Assembly: GCF_000711235.1 (NCBI RefSeq)
Contig: NZ_JOMI01000003.1
Coordinates: forward strand, 496,001-560,000
Reading direction: 5' to 3'
Length of the DNA stretch: 64,000 nucleotides
Origin: Prevotella sp. 10(H)
GTDB lineage: Bacteria > Bacteroidota > Bacteroidia > Bacteroidales > Dysgonomonadaceae
Shown here piece by piece: positions 24,276 to 33,589 of the stretch (position 1 is its first letter; each line of letters starts with the position of its first letter). The position numbers and the translations under genes were made by a program. The notes below the pieces were generated by a model, which was not told the origin of the DNA, did not search any database, and worked only from the letters and a program-made list of their open reading frames with translations.

Positions 24276-26564
24276 ATGCCTAAAGTTACAAGAGAGGCTG
24301 CTTTAAAGTATCACTCGTCAGGCAGACCGGGGAAAATTGAAGTTGTTCCTTCAAAACCCCACAGTACTCAAACCGATTTATCCTTAGCTTATTCACCCGG
24401 CGTAGCCGAGCCGTGTCTTGAGATCGAAAAAGATGCTCAGACAGCATACGATTATACCGCAAAAGGGAATCTTGTTGCCGTAATATCGAACGGTACTGCC
24501 GTACTCGGACTGGGAGATATCGGTGCTCTTGCAGGAAAACCTGTCATGGAAGGCAAGGGATTATTGTTTAAAATTTTCGGTGGAATCGATGTCTTTGATA
24601 TCGAAATAGACGAAAAAGACCCCGAAAAATTTATCCAGACTGTTAAAGCGATTTCTCCTACTTTCGGTGGTATCAATCTTGAAGATATAAAAGCGCCCGA
24701 ATGTTTCGAGATAGAGCGTAGGCTAAAAGAAGAACTCGATATACCCGTAATGCATGACGACCAGCACGGAACAGCTATCATTTCGGCTGCTGCCTTACTG
24801 AATGCCTTGGATATAACAGGAAAAAATATAGCCGATATAAAACTGGTGGTAAATGGGGCAGGGGCTTCGGCGATAGCCTGCACCAAACTGTATATGAAGT
24901 TTGGCGTCCGCAAGGAAAACATCATTATGTGCGACAGTAAAGGCGTGCTTACTACCCGCCGGAATAACTTGAATGATATAAAGAAATGTTTTGCCATAGA
25001 CAGTGATATAACTACCCTGGACGAAGCACTCGATGGAGCAGACGTATTTCTTGGTTTATCCAAAGCCGATATACTGACTAAGGAAATGATACGGAAGATG
25101 AACCACGATCCGATCGTTTTCGCCTTGGCAAATCCTAACCCCGAAATATCATATGATGAAGCAATGGCTTCGCGGGAGGATATTATATTTGCTACAGGGC
25201 GTTCCGATTACCCGAATCAGGTAAATAATGTATTGGGATTTCCTTATATATTCCGCGGCGCACTCGATGTGAGGGCTACGGGCATAAACGAAGAAATGAA
25301 AATGGCTGCTGCAAAAGCTATTGCCGACCTTGCAAAAGAGCCCGTTCCGGATGTGATAAATACGGCCTATGAAATTAAACGTCTCTATTTCGGAAGGCAA
25401 TATATTATACCTAAACCGCTTGATCCGCGGTTATTGACAACGGTATCTACTGCTGTTGCCAGAGCTGCTATGGATAGCGGTGTAGCACGCCGTCCGATAA
25501 CCGACTGGGAATCGTACGAAGATAAACTGGTAGAAAATCTGGGATATAGCAATAAGCTGGTTCATAGGTTGACCAGTTTGGCTAAGAGCGATCCTAAACG
25601 GGTTGTTTACTGTGAGGGTAACCATATCAATATGATTAAGGCCGCTATATTTTCCAAGAAAGACAATATCTGTATTCCTATATTATTGGGAAGCGAAGAC
25701 CGTATCAGGAATATAGCAAGAGATAACGGGCTAGACCTGAACGGTATCGAAATTATAGATCACCGTAATATATCGGAAGATAAGCGCCGCAGCCGTTACG
25801 CAAGGAAGCTGAGCGATAAAAAATCGCGCGAAGGCATACGTTATCAGGAAGCTTTTGAAAAGATGAGCGACCGTAACTATTTCGGAATGATGATGGTAGA
25901 GACCGGAGATGCCGATGCTGTTATAACGGGTATTTACAGCCATTACCGCGAATTTGCCAAAACAGCGCTCGAAGTAATAGGCTTGCGTCCTCAGTTCAAT
26001 CATTTCGGCGCTATGCATATCGTGCAAACAAAAAAGGGCCCTTATTTCCTTGCAGATACGCTAATTAACCGTTGGCCGGATGAAGATGTGCTGATTGAAA
26101 TAGTGAAGCTGACGCATGATGCCGTGCGCTATTTTGCAACTGAGCCGGTTATGGCAATGTTGTCCTTCTCGAATTATGGCGCTGATGACAACGGTAGCCC
26201 GAAAAGTATTTCGAATGCAATAAGATATTTCCATGAAAATTATCCGGAATATGATATCGACGGCGAAATGCAGCTTAATTTTGCAATGAATAAGGAATTG
26301 AGGGATAAGACATTTCCGTTCAATTCATTGAAAGGTAAAGATGTGAATACGCTTATATTTCCTAACCTGAGTTCTGCGAATATTTCAAGTAAGTTGCTGA
26401 TAGAACTCGGTATAGCAGGCGAGAGCATCGGCCCTATACAGATGGGATTGCGCAAGCCTGTGCATTTTACCGATATTGAAAGTTCTGTACGCGATATTAT
26501 AAATCTGACGGCTGTCGCTGTAGTAGATGCAATGGCTAGTCAGGGTGGGCTTGAAGAAGATTAG
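24276..26564 (+). CDS. maeB: NADP-dependent malic enzyme with C-terminal phosphotransacetylase domain
   Basis: 762 residues, the size of the MaeB fusion. The malic-enzyme part (about 1-410) oxidatively decarboxylates malate to pyruvate: SLAYSPGVAEPCLEI, DDQHGTAIISAAALLNAL, the Rossmann VVNGAGASAIACTKL, and VFALANPNPEISYDEA. The PTA-like part (about 430-762) has RVVYCEGNHINMIKAA, PILLGSEDRIRNIA, YFLADTLINRWP and ELGIAGESIGPIQMGLRKPVH. In characterised MaeB proteins the PTA domain does not transfer acetyl groups but mediates acetyl-CoA feedback. It has its own promoter and a hairpin after the stop. Confidence 0.95.
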   Translation: MPKVTREAALKYHSSGRPGKIEVVPSKPHSTQTDLSLAYSPGVAEPCLEIEKDAQTAYDYTAKGNLVAVISNGTAVLGLGDIGALAGKPVMEGKGLLFKIFGGIDVFDIEIDEKDPEKFIQTVKAISPTFGGINLEDIKAPECFEIERRLKEELDIPVMHDDQHGTAIISAAALLNALDITGKNIADIKLVVNGAGASAIACTKLYMKFGVRKENIIMCDSKGVLTTRRNNLNDIKKCFAIDSDITTLDEALDGADVFLGLSKADILTKEMIRKMNHDPIVFALANPNPEISYDEAMASREDIIFATGRSDYPNQVNNVLGFPYIFRGALDVRATGINEEMKMAAAKAIADLAKEPVPDVINTAYEIKRLYFGRQYIIPKPLDPRLLTTVSTAVARAAMDSGVARRPITDWESYEDKLVENLGYSNKLVHRLTSLAKSDPKRVVYCEGNHINMIKAAIFSKKDNICIPILLGSEDRIRNIARDNGLDLNGIEIIDHRNISEDKRRSRYARKLSDKKSREGIRYQEAFEKMSDRNYFGMMMVETGDADAVITGIYSHYREFAKTALEVIGLRPQFNHFGAMHIVQTKKGPYFLADTLINRWPDEDVLIEIVKLTHDAVRYFATEPVMAMLSFSNYGADDNGSPKSISNAIRYFHENYPEYDIDGEMQLNFAMNKELRDKTFPFNSLKGKDVNTLIFPNLSSANISSKLLIELGIAGESIGPIQMGLRKPVHFTDIESSVRDIINLTAVAVVDAMASQGGLEED

Positions 26565-26570
26565 AATTAG

Positions 26571-26618
26571 TGGACAGTTGATAGTTGACAATGTAGAACT
26601 ATCGCTATCAACTGTCCA
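26571..26618. terminator. Long inverted repeat between convergent genes
   Basis: TGGACAGTTGATAG (26571-26584) and CTATCAACTGTCCA (26605-26618) form a perfect 14-bp stem with a 20-nt loop, 6 bp after the malic enzyme stop and 10 bp before the stop of the converging lipoprotein gene. A probable two-way terminator; the AACTGTC/TCAATTG wording resembles short intergenic repeats seen widely in Bacteroidetes. Confidence 0.6.
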
Positions 26619-26628
26619 TTATCAATTG

Positions 26629-28245
26629 TCAATTGAAAGGGAATGCCTTAATGCGAAGTGTATGCGGATATGTCCATTCACCGCCAATGTATTTTGCGTC
26701 GTATGAGGTAAAAGATGTAATAAGTTTGTTGCCGCATTCTTTCATTTCAAATCCTGTTAATCCGAAATAAGCAGGCGTTTCCATTTGTTGGATGAGATTC
26801 CCTTCTTTATTGAAAACAAAGATAAGCATGCTTAATACACTATTTTCTACAGATTTGTCGCGAATAAAGAGAAAAAATACAAAATCTCCATTTGCACGAA
26901 GAAAACCTTCCGAACTATTGATATATGGTATCTCATAATTATTAGGGAATTCAAATTTTATCTGCCATAAGACAGTACTATCTGAGTGGTTCAGCTTTTC
27001 AAATATAGCCTCGTTTGAATTTATCTTTTTTTCTTTTATCAGATAAGAGCAATCGGTAACTTTGTCCTCATACATTACATTATAACTGGACCATGACTCG
27101 GTTTCATCAGGTAATGATTCATCATTCTCTTCTGTTTCACAATTATATTCCTCGCCACTTTTGGAATCATCACCCGCTTCCTGTTCTATACTTTCACTTT
27201 CATCATTTTCTTCCTCTTCTTCGTCAGAATCAGAATCATAGTCATAATCAGGTGCAGAAGGTCCGCGATAAAAAGAGTAATAAGGTTCTTTGTCGGAATA
27301 ATCGGCTGTTATTTGTAATTTCTCATTAACCGAAAATCGTATGTGTGTACTGTAATAGGTTCCATCAGCGGCATCCGATTTAGTTCCCTCTATATAGTAA
27401 TGATCCTTATCTGGACTTATACTGCTGATAGAGGTTTGCGGATATTCATTAAACTCATTCAGATATATTAAATCCAAATCTTTATTCAACATGGCAATGA
27501 ATGGAATTTCTTCTTCGTGAAGACGTCTTACATCACCTATGAGAAAAAGTTTGTCGTTAACATTTTTCAAAGATATAGAGCCGATGGATACAATGCCTTT
27601 TATTAACAGACGATCGAGCAACAGTTCGGTTAGGTTTTTTTCATGTAAGCTACTCTCAGCATAATTATCAGAAAAAGAAAATCTGTCTATCTGCCTTGTC
27701 TTTAGTTTATTGCGCATCTTTACTTCTTCAGGGTCTTCATATACGGATTTATTCAGATAATCCATCTCCTTCATCAGGTAAAGTATAAAACCGCCTCTAT
27801 TATCGGTAATGACAGCCGGCCTGTATAAATCGTACTTTGTTTTCGGTGTTACACTTATATTTTGTTTTAGCAGTTCTTTGCCCTGATTGTCCTGTATCAG
27901 AATAAGAGGTTTGTATTGGTAGTCACCGTCTCCTTCCTCACCGATAAATAGCAGATTGCCATTGGATAATTCGTTTATGGTCCTAAAAGAGCCCTTTTCA
28001 ACTTTCAGATCATACTTCCATAATACTGATGAATTGTATTCTTTGGAAAAACGGATTATTGATTTTTTGCGAATACTTTCATTTTCTTCATTGGTGTCAT
28101 CCAATTGATAATTATCTGCGATAGGTGTATAAGTGTGAACATCTATGTTTGTAGTTTGCTGTAGATTTTTCTTACAGGAACCCCCAAATATACATAAGCA
28201 TATAATGTAAGCAAAGAGTAGATGATAGTTAGTTTTGTAAGTCAT
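26629..28245 (-). CDS. Lipoprotein with acidic low-complexity insert
   Basis: 538 residues. A signal peptide with lipobox FGGSCKK (Cys at about residue 24) places it in the envelope. The N-terminal and C-terminal parts are rich in short beta-strand repeats (GNLLFIGEEGDGDYQYKPLILIQDNQGK, NDKLFLIGDV, DFVFFLFIRDKS) reminiscent of a beta-propeller. Around residues 337-390 a highly acidic stretch interrupts the fold (DYDSDSDEEEEENDESES and more). No family recognised. It follows the DUF58 gene by 47 bp on the same strand and may be the last member of that cluster, although no function connects them. Confidence 0.65.
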   Translation of the reverse strand: MTYKTNYHLLFAYIICLCIFGGSCKKNLQQTTNIDVHTYTPIADNYQLDDTNEENESIRKKSIIRFSKEYNSSVLWKYDLKVEKGSFRTINELSNGNLLFIGEEGDGDYQYKPLILIQDNQGKELLKQNISVTPKTKYDLYRPAVITDNRGGFILYLMKEMDYLNKSVYEDPEEVKMRNKLKTRQIDRFSFSDNYAESSLHEKNLTELLLDRLLIKGIVSIGSISLKNVNDKLFLIGDVRRLHEEEIPFIAMLNKDLDLIYLNEFNEYPQTSISSISPDKDHYYIEGTKSDAADGTYYSTHIRFSVNEKLQITADYSDKEPYYSFYRGPSAPDYDYDSDSDEEEEENDESESIEQEAGDDSKSGEEYNCETEENDESLPDETESWSSYNVMYEDKVTDCSYLIKEKKINSNEAIFEKLNHSDSTVLWQIKFEFPNNYEIPYINSSEGFLRANGDFVFFLFIRDKSVENSVLSMLIFVFNKEGNLIQQMETPAYFGLTGFEMKECGNKLITSFTSYDAKYIGGEWTYPHTLRIKAFPFN

Positions 28246-28292
28246 ATGTGTGAGGTAATGGTGGATAGTTAAGAATTATAACTCATAACTAA

Positions 28293-29660
28293 TTAAATCA
28301 GCCCTCTGGACTTGAATTCCAGATATTTATTAATCGAGTCTATCGTCAGATTCTCCGGCTTTGAGAGGATAGTATAAATTCCGTGGCGGTTCAGTTCCTT
28401 TACTATCAGTTGCTTATCATATGACAGCTTTTCGGCCATACCTTTACGGAATGTTTCTTCAATGTTTGTCGGTGTGGTATCCAAAACCTCGTTGAATTCG
28501 GAATTCAGGAAGAAAGCAACCAGTACAAGGTGGTCTTTAGCCAGACTGCTCAGATATTTCAGCTGTCGGCGCATACCGTTTACCGTTTCGAAATTGGTAT
28601 AAAGTATGATGAGGCTGCGTTGCGTCAGTTTTCGGCGAACGGTTACATAAAGGCGCTCGTAGTCCGATTCCTTGAAGTCGGTTTTTTGTGCATACAGCGT
28701 TTCCAGTATTTTGTTGCGCTGGCGGCGGTGTTTATCGGCAGGAAGTATTTCATCTATTCCTTTCGAGAACGTGATAAGCCCGGCTTTATCGCCTTTGTTG
28801 AGCGCCGTGCTACACACCATTAATGTCGAATTGATCGCATAATCGAGTAATGTCAATTCATTGAAAGGCATCTTCATGGTACGTCCTTTATCGATAAGGC
28901 AATATACAGGCTGCGATTTTTCTTCCTGATAAGTATTCACCATAAGCTGGTTCATACGTGCTGTAGCCTTGTAATTGATCGTGCGCGGGTCGTCACCAAT
29001 AGTATAGTGCTTTATATGGTCAAATTCGGTTGCGTGTCCTATCCTCCGTATTTTCTTTACGCCGTAATCGGTCAGACGGTGCGATGCAGCCAGCAATTCG
29101 TATTTGTGCATTTCGATGAAAGACGGATAAACAGCTACATCTTTATGGTTGTCGAAAATATACCGTCTGCTAACGAAGCCGAATAATCCGGCAGCATAAA
29201 TATTCAATGCACCGAATTGGTATACACCGCGTTCGGTTGGGCGCAGATCGTAGTGAAGTACTTCGGTCTTATCCATTCCAAGAGAAAACCGGAATGACAG
29301 ATCTCTTTTCTGGAACTGGAAAGGAACTTCTTCTACAATCTTTAATTTCAGCCGGAAAGGGTAGCGGTTGGTAACGGATATGGATATTGTATTCGGGTCG
29401 CCGTTCGATAATCTGTCGGGACAAGTACGCGCTGCTACTATGCCTTTCTTTTGCCTGTATACAGTGAATATGTCGAGTAAAATGAATACAAAGTAGGTAC
29501 CCAGCACAAGCTGCATCAGGTAATAGTATTCATCGAAAATAAAGCATGCGAAGAATCCCAGCACACATAAAGCCAGTGTGATGAAAAACAGGTTTGTAAG
29601 ATACAGGCTCTTAAAAAACCGGATTATCGGGGAACCTCCGCCTTGTCTATCAGCTGCCAT
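28293..29660 (-). CDS. DUF58 domain protein with VWA-like fold
   Basis: 455 residues. Two transmembrane helices near the N-terminus (about 17-60) are followed by a beta-rich domain and then the DUF58 signature RRIGHATEFDHIKHYTIGDDPRTINYKATARM (about 207-238, quoted in parts: GDDPRTINYKAT is the core). The C-terminal half resembles a von Willebrand A domain (PVYCLIDKGRTM, AGLITFSKGI). Such proteins pair with MoxR ATPases as adaptor/chaperone systems for envelope or metalloprotein assembly. The start overlaps the MoxR stop by 37 nt, so translation is probably coupled. Confidence 0.85.
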   Translation of the reverse strand: MAADRQGGGSPIIRFFKSLYLTNLFFITLALCVLGFFACFIFDEYYYLMQLVLGTYFVFILLDIFTVYRQKKGIVAARTCPDRLSNGDPNTISISVTNRYPFRLKLKIVEEVPFQFQKRDLSFRFSLGMDKTEVLHYDLRPTERGVYQFGALNIYAAGLFGFVSRRYIFDNHKDVAVYPSFIEMHKYELLAASHRLTDYGVKKIRRIGHATEFDHIKHYTIGDDPRTINYKATARMNQLMVNTYQEEKSQPVYCLIDKGRTMKMPFNELTLLDYAINSTLMVCSTALNKGDKAGLITFSKGIDEILPADKHRRQRNKILETLYAQKTDFKESDYERLYVTVRRKLTQRSLIILYTNFETVNGMRRQLKYLSSLAKDHLVLVAFFLNSEFNEVLDTTPTNIEETFRKGMAEKLSYDKQLIVKELNRHGIYTILSKPENLTIDSINKYLEFKSRGLI

Positions 29661-30598
29661 ATAATCGTATCGGTAGATGTACCGTCCATTTCTTTTTCAG
29701 GAGTTAATAATACCCTGTGGCGAAGCACAGGCACGGCCATTTCTTTTATGTCGTCGGGTGTAATAAAATCACGTCCGCGGATTGCTGCCAATGCTTTCGA
29801 TGCATTCAGTATTGCCAACGATGCACGCGGTGATGCACCCAATGTTATCCAAGGGCTTTGACGCGTAGCCGATACTATTTGTGCGATATATTCCAGCAGA
29901 TGATGTTCTACCAGCACTTTTTCCACTGCCTGACGTAAACGGTTGAGTTTCTCTGCTGTAAGAACAGGATTGATGCCTATGTCGACAGTAAGTTCGCCTT
30001 TATTCTGGCGGTCGAGTATGGCGATTTCATCGACAATATTCGGATAGTCCACTACAATCTTGAATAGAAAACGGTCAAGCTGTGCTTCGGGCAGACGGTA
30101 AGTGCCTTCCTGCTCGATAGGGTTCTGCGTAGCAACCACGAGGAACGGATAATCCATTTTATAAGTTGTTCCGTCGTTTGTTACCTGCCGTTCTTCCATT
30201 ACTTCGAAGAGTGCTGCCTGTGTTTTGGCCGGCGAACGGTTTATTTCGTCTATAAGGACGATATTTGAAAATATCGGCCCTTTCTTGAATTCGAATTTAG
30301 CGGCTCCCGGCAAGAAAATACTTGTTCCCAATACATCGGAAGGCATCAGGTCGGGGGTAAACTGTATACGGCTGAATCCTACATCGATTGTCTTGGCGAG
30401 TAGCTTTGCCGATAAGGTTTTTGCCACGCCGGGCACACCTTCTACAAGGACATGGCCGTTTGCCAGAATAGCCACAATCATCTGTTCTATCAGCTGATGC
30501 TGGCCGACAATAACACGTCCTATTTCACTCTTTATGCTCTGAACGCTCTGGCTCAATTCGGAGAAATCTATTCTCGACTGGAATTCTAAATCTGACAT
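29624..30598 (-). CDS. MoxR-family AAA+ ATPase
   Basis: 324 residues. AAA_3 domain: Walker A GVPGVAKT (about 57-64), Walker B VLIDEINRSPAKTQ, sensor 1 VVATQNPIEQEGTY, Arg-finger region QLDRFLFKI, and a C-terminal lid with ITLGASPRASLAILNASKALA. Cytosolic chaperone-like ATPase thought to act on the product of the adjacent DUF58 gene. Its start is 11 bp after the DUF4350 stop. The cluster order DUF4129-DUF4350-MoxR-DUF58 is well known in Bacteroidetes. Confidence 0.92.
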   Translation of the reverse strand: MSDLEFQSRIDFSELSQSVQSIKSEIGRVIVGQHQLIEQMIVAILANGHVLVEGVPGVAKTLSAKLLAKTIDVGFSRIQFTPDLMPSDVLGTSIFLPGAAKFEFKKGPIFSNIVLIDEINRSPAKTQAALFEVMEERQVTNDGTTYKMDYPFLVVATQNPIEQEGTYRLPEAQLDRFLFKIVVDYPNIVDEIAILDRQNKGELTVDIGINPVLTAEKLNRLRQAVEKVLVEHHLLEYIAQIVSATRQSPWITLGASPRASLAILNASKALAAIRGRDFITPDDIKEMAVPVLRHRVLLTPEKEMDGTSTDTIIWQLIDKAEVPR

Positions 30599-30609
30599 AT
30601 ATGTTATGT

Positions 30610-31965
30610 TTATTTGTTTTTCACGGTTCTGTAAAATTCTTCCAAGAGATTATTATACCTCAGGAAAGGTTGTATTTCTATAAAGGCCAGTGTGGATAAA
30701 TCTTTGTAGACAAGGAATAATTCACTGAGTTTATCCTTATCCATTCCCGATTTTGCACTGAGTACATTTACAAATTCGTTATCGATATTTTCGGTCGACA
30801 TATAATAACTTTTCCTGATGTAATCGAGGAAAAACGCATGCCGTTTTTGCAATATCGTACTGAAATCCTTTTTCCTGTAATAGAGATTGCTTATCGTTCC
30901 TAAAAACTCCAGAGATGAATTTACAGGCGGGTTTATGATTGGTATGGCCCTTTGTATCCTCTTGGAACGGAATAGCATAAAGAGCAAGAATCCGCAAAGA
31001 ATGACATACAATGCTGTCCGCAATGCAGGATTATTAAGTATTACCTGCAGGTCGCTGCCTTCGCCTATCATTCCCTGTTTCTGGTATTCGTCCCAGATAA
31101 TATTGCTGTTTTGAGGCAGGTAAGAAAGGCAACGGAATCCGAAATCGTATTTCTCGTTCTGCAGCATGTTTATATTGGCAAAAGCCGATGGAATCGAATG
31201 TAAATAAATATGTCCTTTACCATATTTCACATCGATGAAAACAGTATCATTCTTCTTATTTGTAGCCAGCACCCTTACCGGAAGCTTGCAGCTGTCGGTA
31301 TTGAACTTTGTTTGCCCCTGTACATTCTTAAACCTGTATCTTTCGGTCTGATAATCTTTTAATGTATATACTGTGTCTGTTTGGAAATATTGGATATTTG
31401 TCTTTATCTTCAATGTATCCAATAATTTCCGATCCATTACTTCGGCAGAAATAAAGACATTGTTTCCTAATCCCACAAAGTCGAGCATATATTCCATATC
31501 CAGTTTATCGAGTGAGAAACGGGAATTTATGAAAAGGTATGAAGTTGTGTCTGAAATATTGTCCAGCTCATTGTACCATTCAGACGGATCGTAGTCTTCA
31601 TTTGCTATAATATCCGATGTCTGCGGTTCGCTTTCTGTGTACTCTGTATCCGTTTCCGGAGATTCTTCATATGTATCGTAATATTCCCTGTCATATGTCG
31701 GACTGTCTTCTTCATACAGCAGGTATTCACCGACGTTGTTTTTCAGGTTGTTGTATATCGGCATACGTGTAGAACGGATTTTCTTTTTTTCGAATATATC
31801 GCTCAACAGCTGATAGGTGATGTAAGTACCGTAAGGATCTGTCTTGATATTGATAAAAGTAGGAGACCAGTCGATAGGTCTAGGGCCTCTCGAACGGGCA
31901 AATGACAGTCCGAAAACTAAGAGGACGATCACTACGATCAGTATTATCATCTTCTTATCTTTCAT
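30610..31965 (-). CDS. DUF4350 domain membrane protein
   Basis: 451 residues. An N-terminal transmembrane helix (MIILIVVIVLLVFGLSF) leads to a periplasmic DUF4350-like domain (TYITYQLLSDIF, LFINSRFSLDKLDMEYMLDFVGLGNNVFIS), containing an acidic Glu/Asp/Tyr-rich insert at about residues 85-130. A second helix lies at about 318-337 (ALYVILCGFLLFMLF), followed by a cytosolic tail with RAIPIINPPVNSSLEFLGTISNLYY, typical of the family. The start overlaps the DUF4129 stop by 11 nt. Function unknown; belongs to the MoxR cluster. Confidence 0.8.
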   Translation of the reverse strand: MKDKKMIILIVVIVLLVFGLSFARSRGPRPIDWSPTFINIKTDPYGTYITYQLLSDIFEKKKIRSTRMPIYNNLKNNVGEYLLYEEDSPTYDREYYDTYEESPETDTEYTESEPQTSDIIANEDYDPSEWYNELDNISDTTSYLFINSRFSLDKLDMEYMLDFVGLGNNVFISAEVMDRKLLDTLKIKTNIQYFQTDTVYTLKDYQTERYRFKNVQGQTKFNTDSCKLPVRVLATNKKNDTVFIDVKYGKGHIYLHSIPSAFANINMLQNEKYDFGFRCLSYLPQNSNIIWDEYQKQGMIGEGSDLQVILNNPALRTALYVILCGFLLFMLFRSKRIQRAIPIINPPVNSSLEFLGTISNLYYRKKDFSTILQKRHAFFLDYIRKSYYMSTENIDNEFVNVLSAKSGMDKDKLSELFLVYKDLSTLAFIEIQPFLRYNNLLEEFYRTVKNK

Positions 31966-32701
31966 TGGCTATCATTTTTGAGAATGAATCCATTTTGCCG
32001 TATATCGCCGGGAAGTTAGATTCCGAAGGAATAAACTCACCGTACCATATATAGTCGAACAGGAGCGTGGTTTCCAAGAATCCCGACCGTATATTCGAAT
32101 TTTCGATCTCGTACTGGTAGCTGTAGTTGGTTTTATTGGCTTTCCATTCTATGATCTCTTTATCCGATAAGAGTTTCAGATTTTTCAGATACAGAAAACG
32201 TACTACGAGGCGATAATCTTTATTCTTCATAGCTGCGGCTATCAGCGAATCGAAATCCATTTCATGAACATTCTCCGTGTAAATATCGATTTCGGGCGTG
32301 TCCATTTTCTTTTTCCGGAATGCCGTCCGGAAATCTACACCCATAAACTTCAAAACCACAAGGCAGATGATAACGATAACAGCTATAATAACCACATAGC
32401 CCGGTACGCCCGAACGCACTATGCCTTCAAACAAGGTAGCAAAAAGTTCGCCAAACCAGCCCATGAGCTTATCCCACCACGATGGCGTTTTCTCCACCCT
32501 TTTGTATTGAAAACGCGGGTCGTCCTGATATTTTTGTAGTTTCTCTTCTTTGGGAACGCGGAAGTCAACAGCCTGTTCTGATATCGGGGTAGTAACTACC
32601 TGAACCGAGTCGGCTGTTTGCGCAGGCAGGTATAGATATAAACAGGTTAAGAGCATCAGTAGAATGCTCTTGCCCAGTGTTATATTTTTTATGCCCGACA
32701 C
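31955..32701 (-). CDS. DUF4129 domain membrane protein
   Basis: 248 residues. A signal-anchor at the N-terminus (about 10-28), a second hydrophobic segment at about 101-120 (VPGYVVIIAVIVIICLVVL), and a C-terminal DUF4129-like helical domain (DFDSLIAAAMKNKDYRLVVRFLYLKNLKLLSDK, then TLLFDYIWYGEF). DUF4129 proteins go with MoxR/DUF58 clusters and are often fused to transglutaminase-like proteins elsewhere. Six bp separate it from the upstream membrane-protein gene. Confidence 0.78.
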   Translation of the reverse strand: MSGIKNITLGKSILLMLLTCLYLYLPAQTADSVQVVTTPISEQAVDFRVPKEEKLQKYQDDPRFQYKRVEKTPSWWDKLMGWFGELFATLFEGIVRSGVPGYVVIIAVIVIICLVVLKFMGVDFRTAFRKKKMDTPEIDIYTENVHEMDFDSLIAAAMKNKDYRLVVRFLYLKNLKLLSDKEIIEWKANKTNYSYQYEIENSNIRSGFLETTLLFDYIWYGEFIPSESNFPAIYGKMDSFSKMIANER

Positions 32702-32707
32702 TATTAT

Positions 32708-33589
32708 TTAATAAGAGTTGTTCGGATAATTGTTTGACCCGATGCTGTCTATTTCGGTTTCCATATCCACACCCTCAATCTTATTGCGATGACTGTAGTA
32801 CATGACACCCATAGCCATATAAAAAGCTGAATAAATGAATATGTATCCTACAAAAAGAATCATTGTTGAGATGATAAAAAATATTTCACTGGACAGAATT
32901 TCCACCTGAAGCATACTCCCTATCAGCCCCACATAGAAAGGTACAACAAATACAATGCTGACCATACCGATAATAAATGAAAAAGCCAGAGAGTAGCCTA
33001 ATGTCACCCAAAAATTATTCTTGACTAAATCCATACTCCGCTGGAAAGAATCAATAATACCAATATCTTCATTTATATAAGCATAAAGATAAAATCCGAG
33101 ATATACACCGGCAATAATACCCGGGATATAGCATAATATACCGCCAATAATAACAGCTAACCCGAAGAGAATCGCTCCCCCGAAAGCAGGCAGAGCTACT
33201 TTAGATACTTTCGCCCATACATCTTTACTATCTACTACGCCGTCTTCCGATTTTACATAGAGCGCCATGTAGGATATCACATACACACCCATAATAAACA
33301 GGGTAAGCATGATAAGTAGATAACCCCCTACTGCAGCCAGTACGGTAAAGACTGAATAATCGTCAAAAATGGTATTTGCTACATTCGGATTGTACCTGCT
33401 CGAACCCAGTGTATAATACATTTTGAACAGGTTTGGCATAAGAAATGCCGCTACCAGTAACACAGGTATCAGATATGAAATTCCTCTGGCTATGGGAGCA
33501 AAATTTTGTTTGATAAATTTGATTGACATGTCGAAATTACCGCTGAAATCGCGGCTTCCGAACAATTTAATTTTTTCTGTCGGTTGCAT
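32708..33589 (-). CDS. Polytopic membrane protein of the MoxR cluster
   Basis: 293 residues with about six transmembrane helices: a cytosolic start with FGSRDFSGNFDMSIKFIKQNF, then helices at about 36-55, 87-110, 130-155 and further pairs, ending with a basic/acidic tail. The helix arrangement, with PGIIAGVYLGFYLYAYINED and SFQRSMDLVKNNFWVTLGYSLA, recalls the glycerophosphoryl-diester phosphodiesterase membrane domain/DUF975-type group, but I cannot assign it firmly. Its start overlaps the SpoIIM stop by 23 nt, so it is in the same operon. Confidence 0.7.
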   Translation of the reverse strand: MQPTEKIKLFGSRDFSGNFDMSIKFIKQNFAPIARGISYLIPVLLVAAFLMPNLFKMYYTLGSSRYNPNVANTIFDDYSVFTVLAAVGGYLLIMLTLFIMGVYVISYMALYVKSEDGVVDSKDVWAKVSKVALPAFGGAILFGLAVIIGGILCYIPGIIAGVYLGFYLYAYINEDIGIIDSFQRSMDLVKNNFWVTLGYSLAFSFIIGMVSIVFVVPFYVGLIGSMLQVEILSSEIFFIISTMILFVGYIFIYSAFYMAMGVMYYSHRNKIEGVDMETEIDSIGSNNYPNNSY

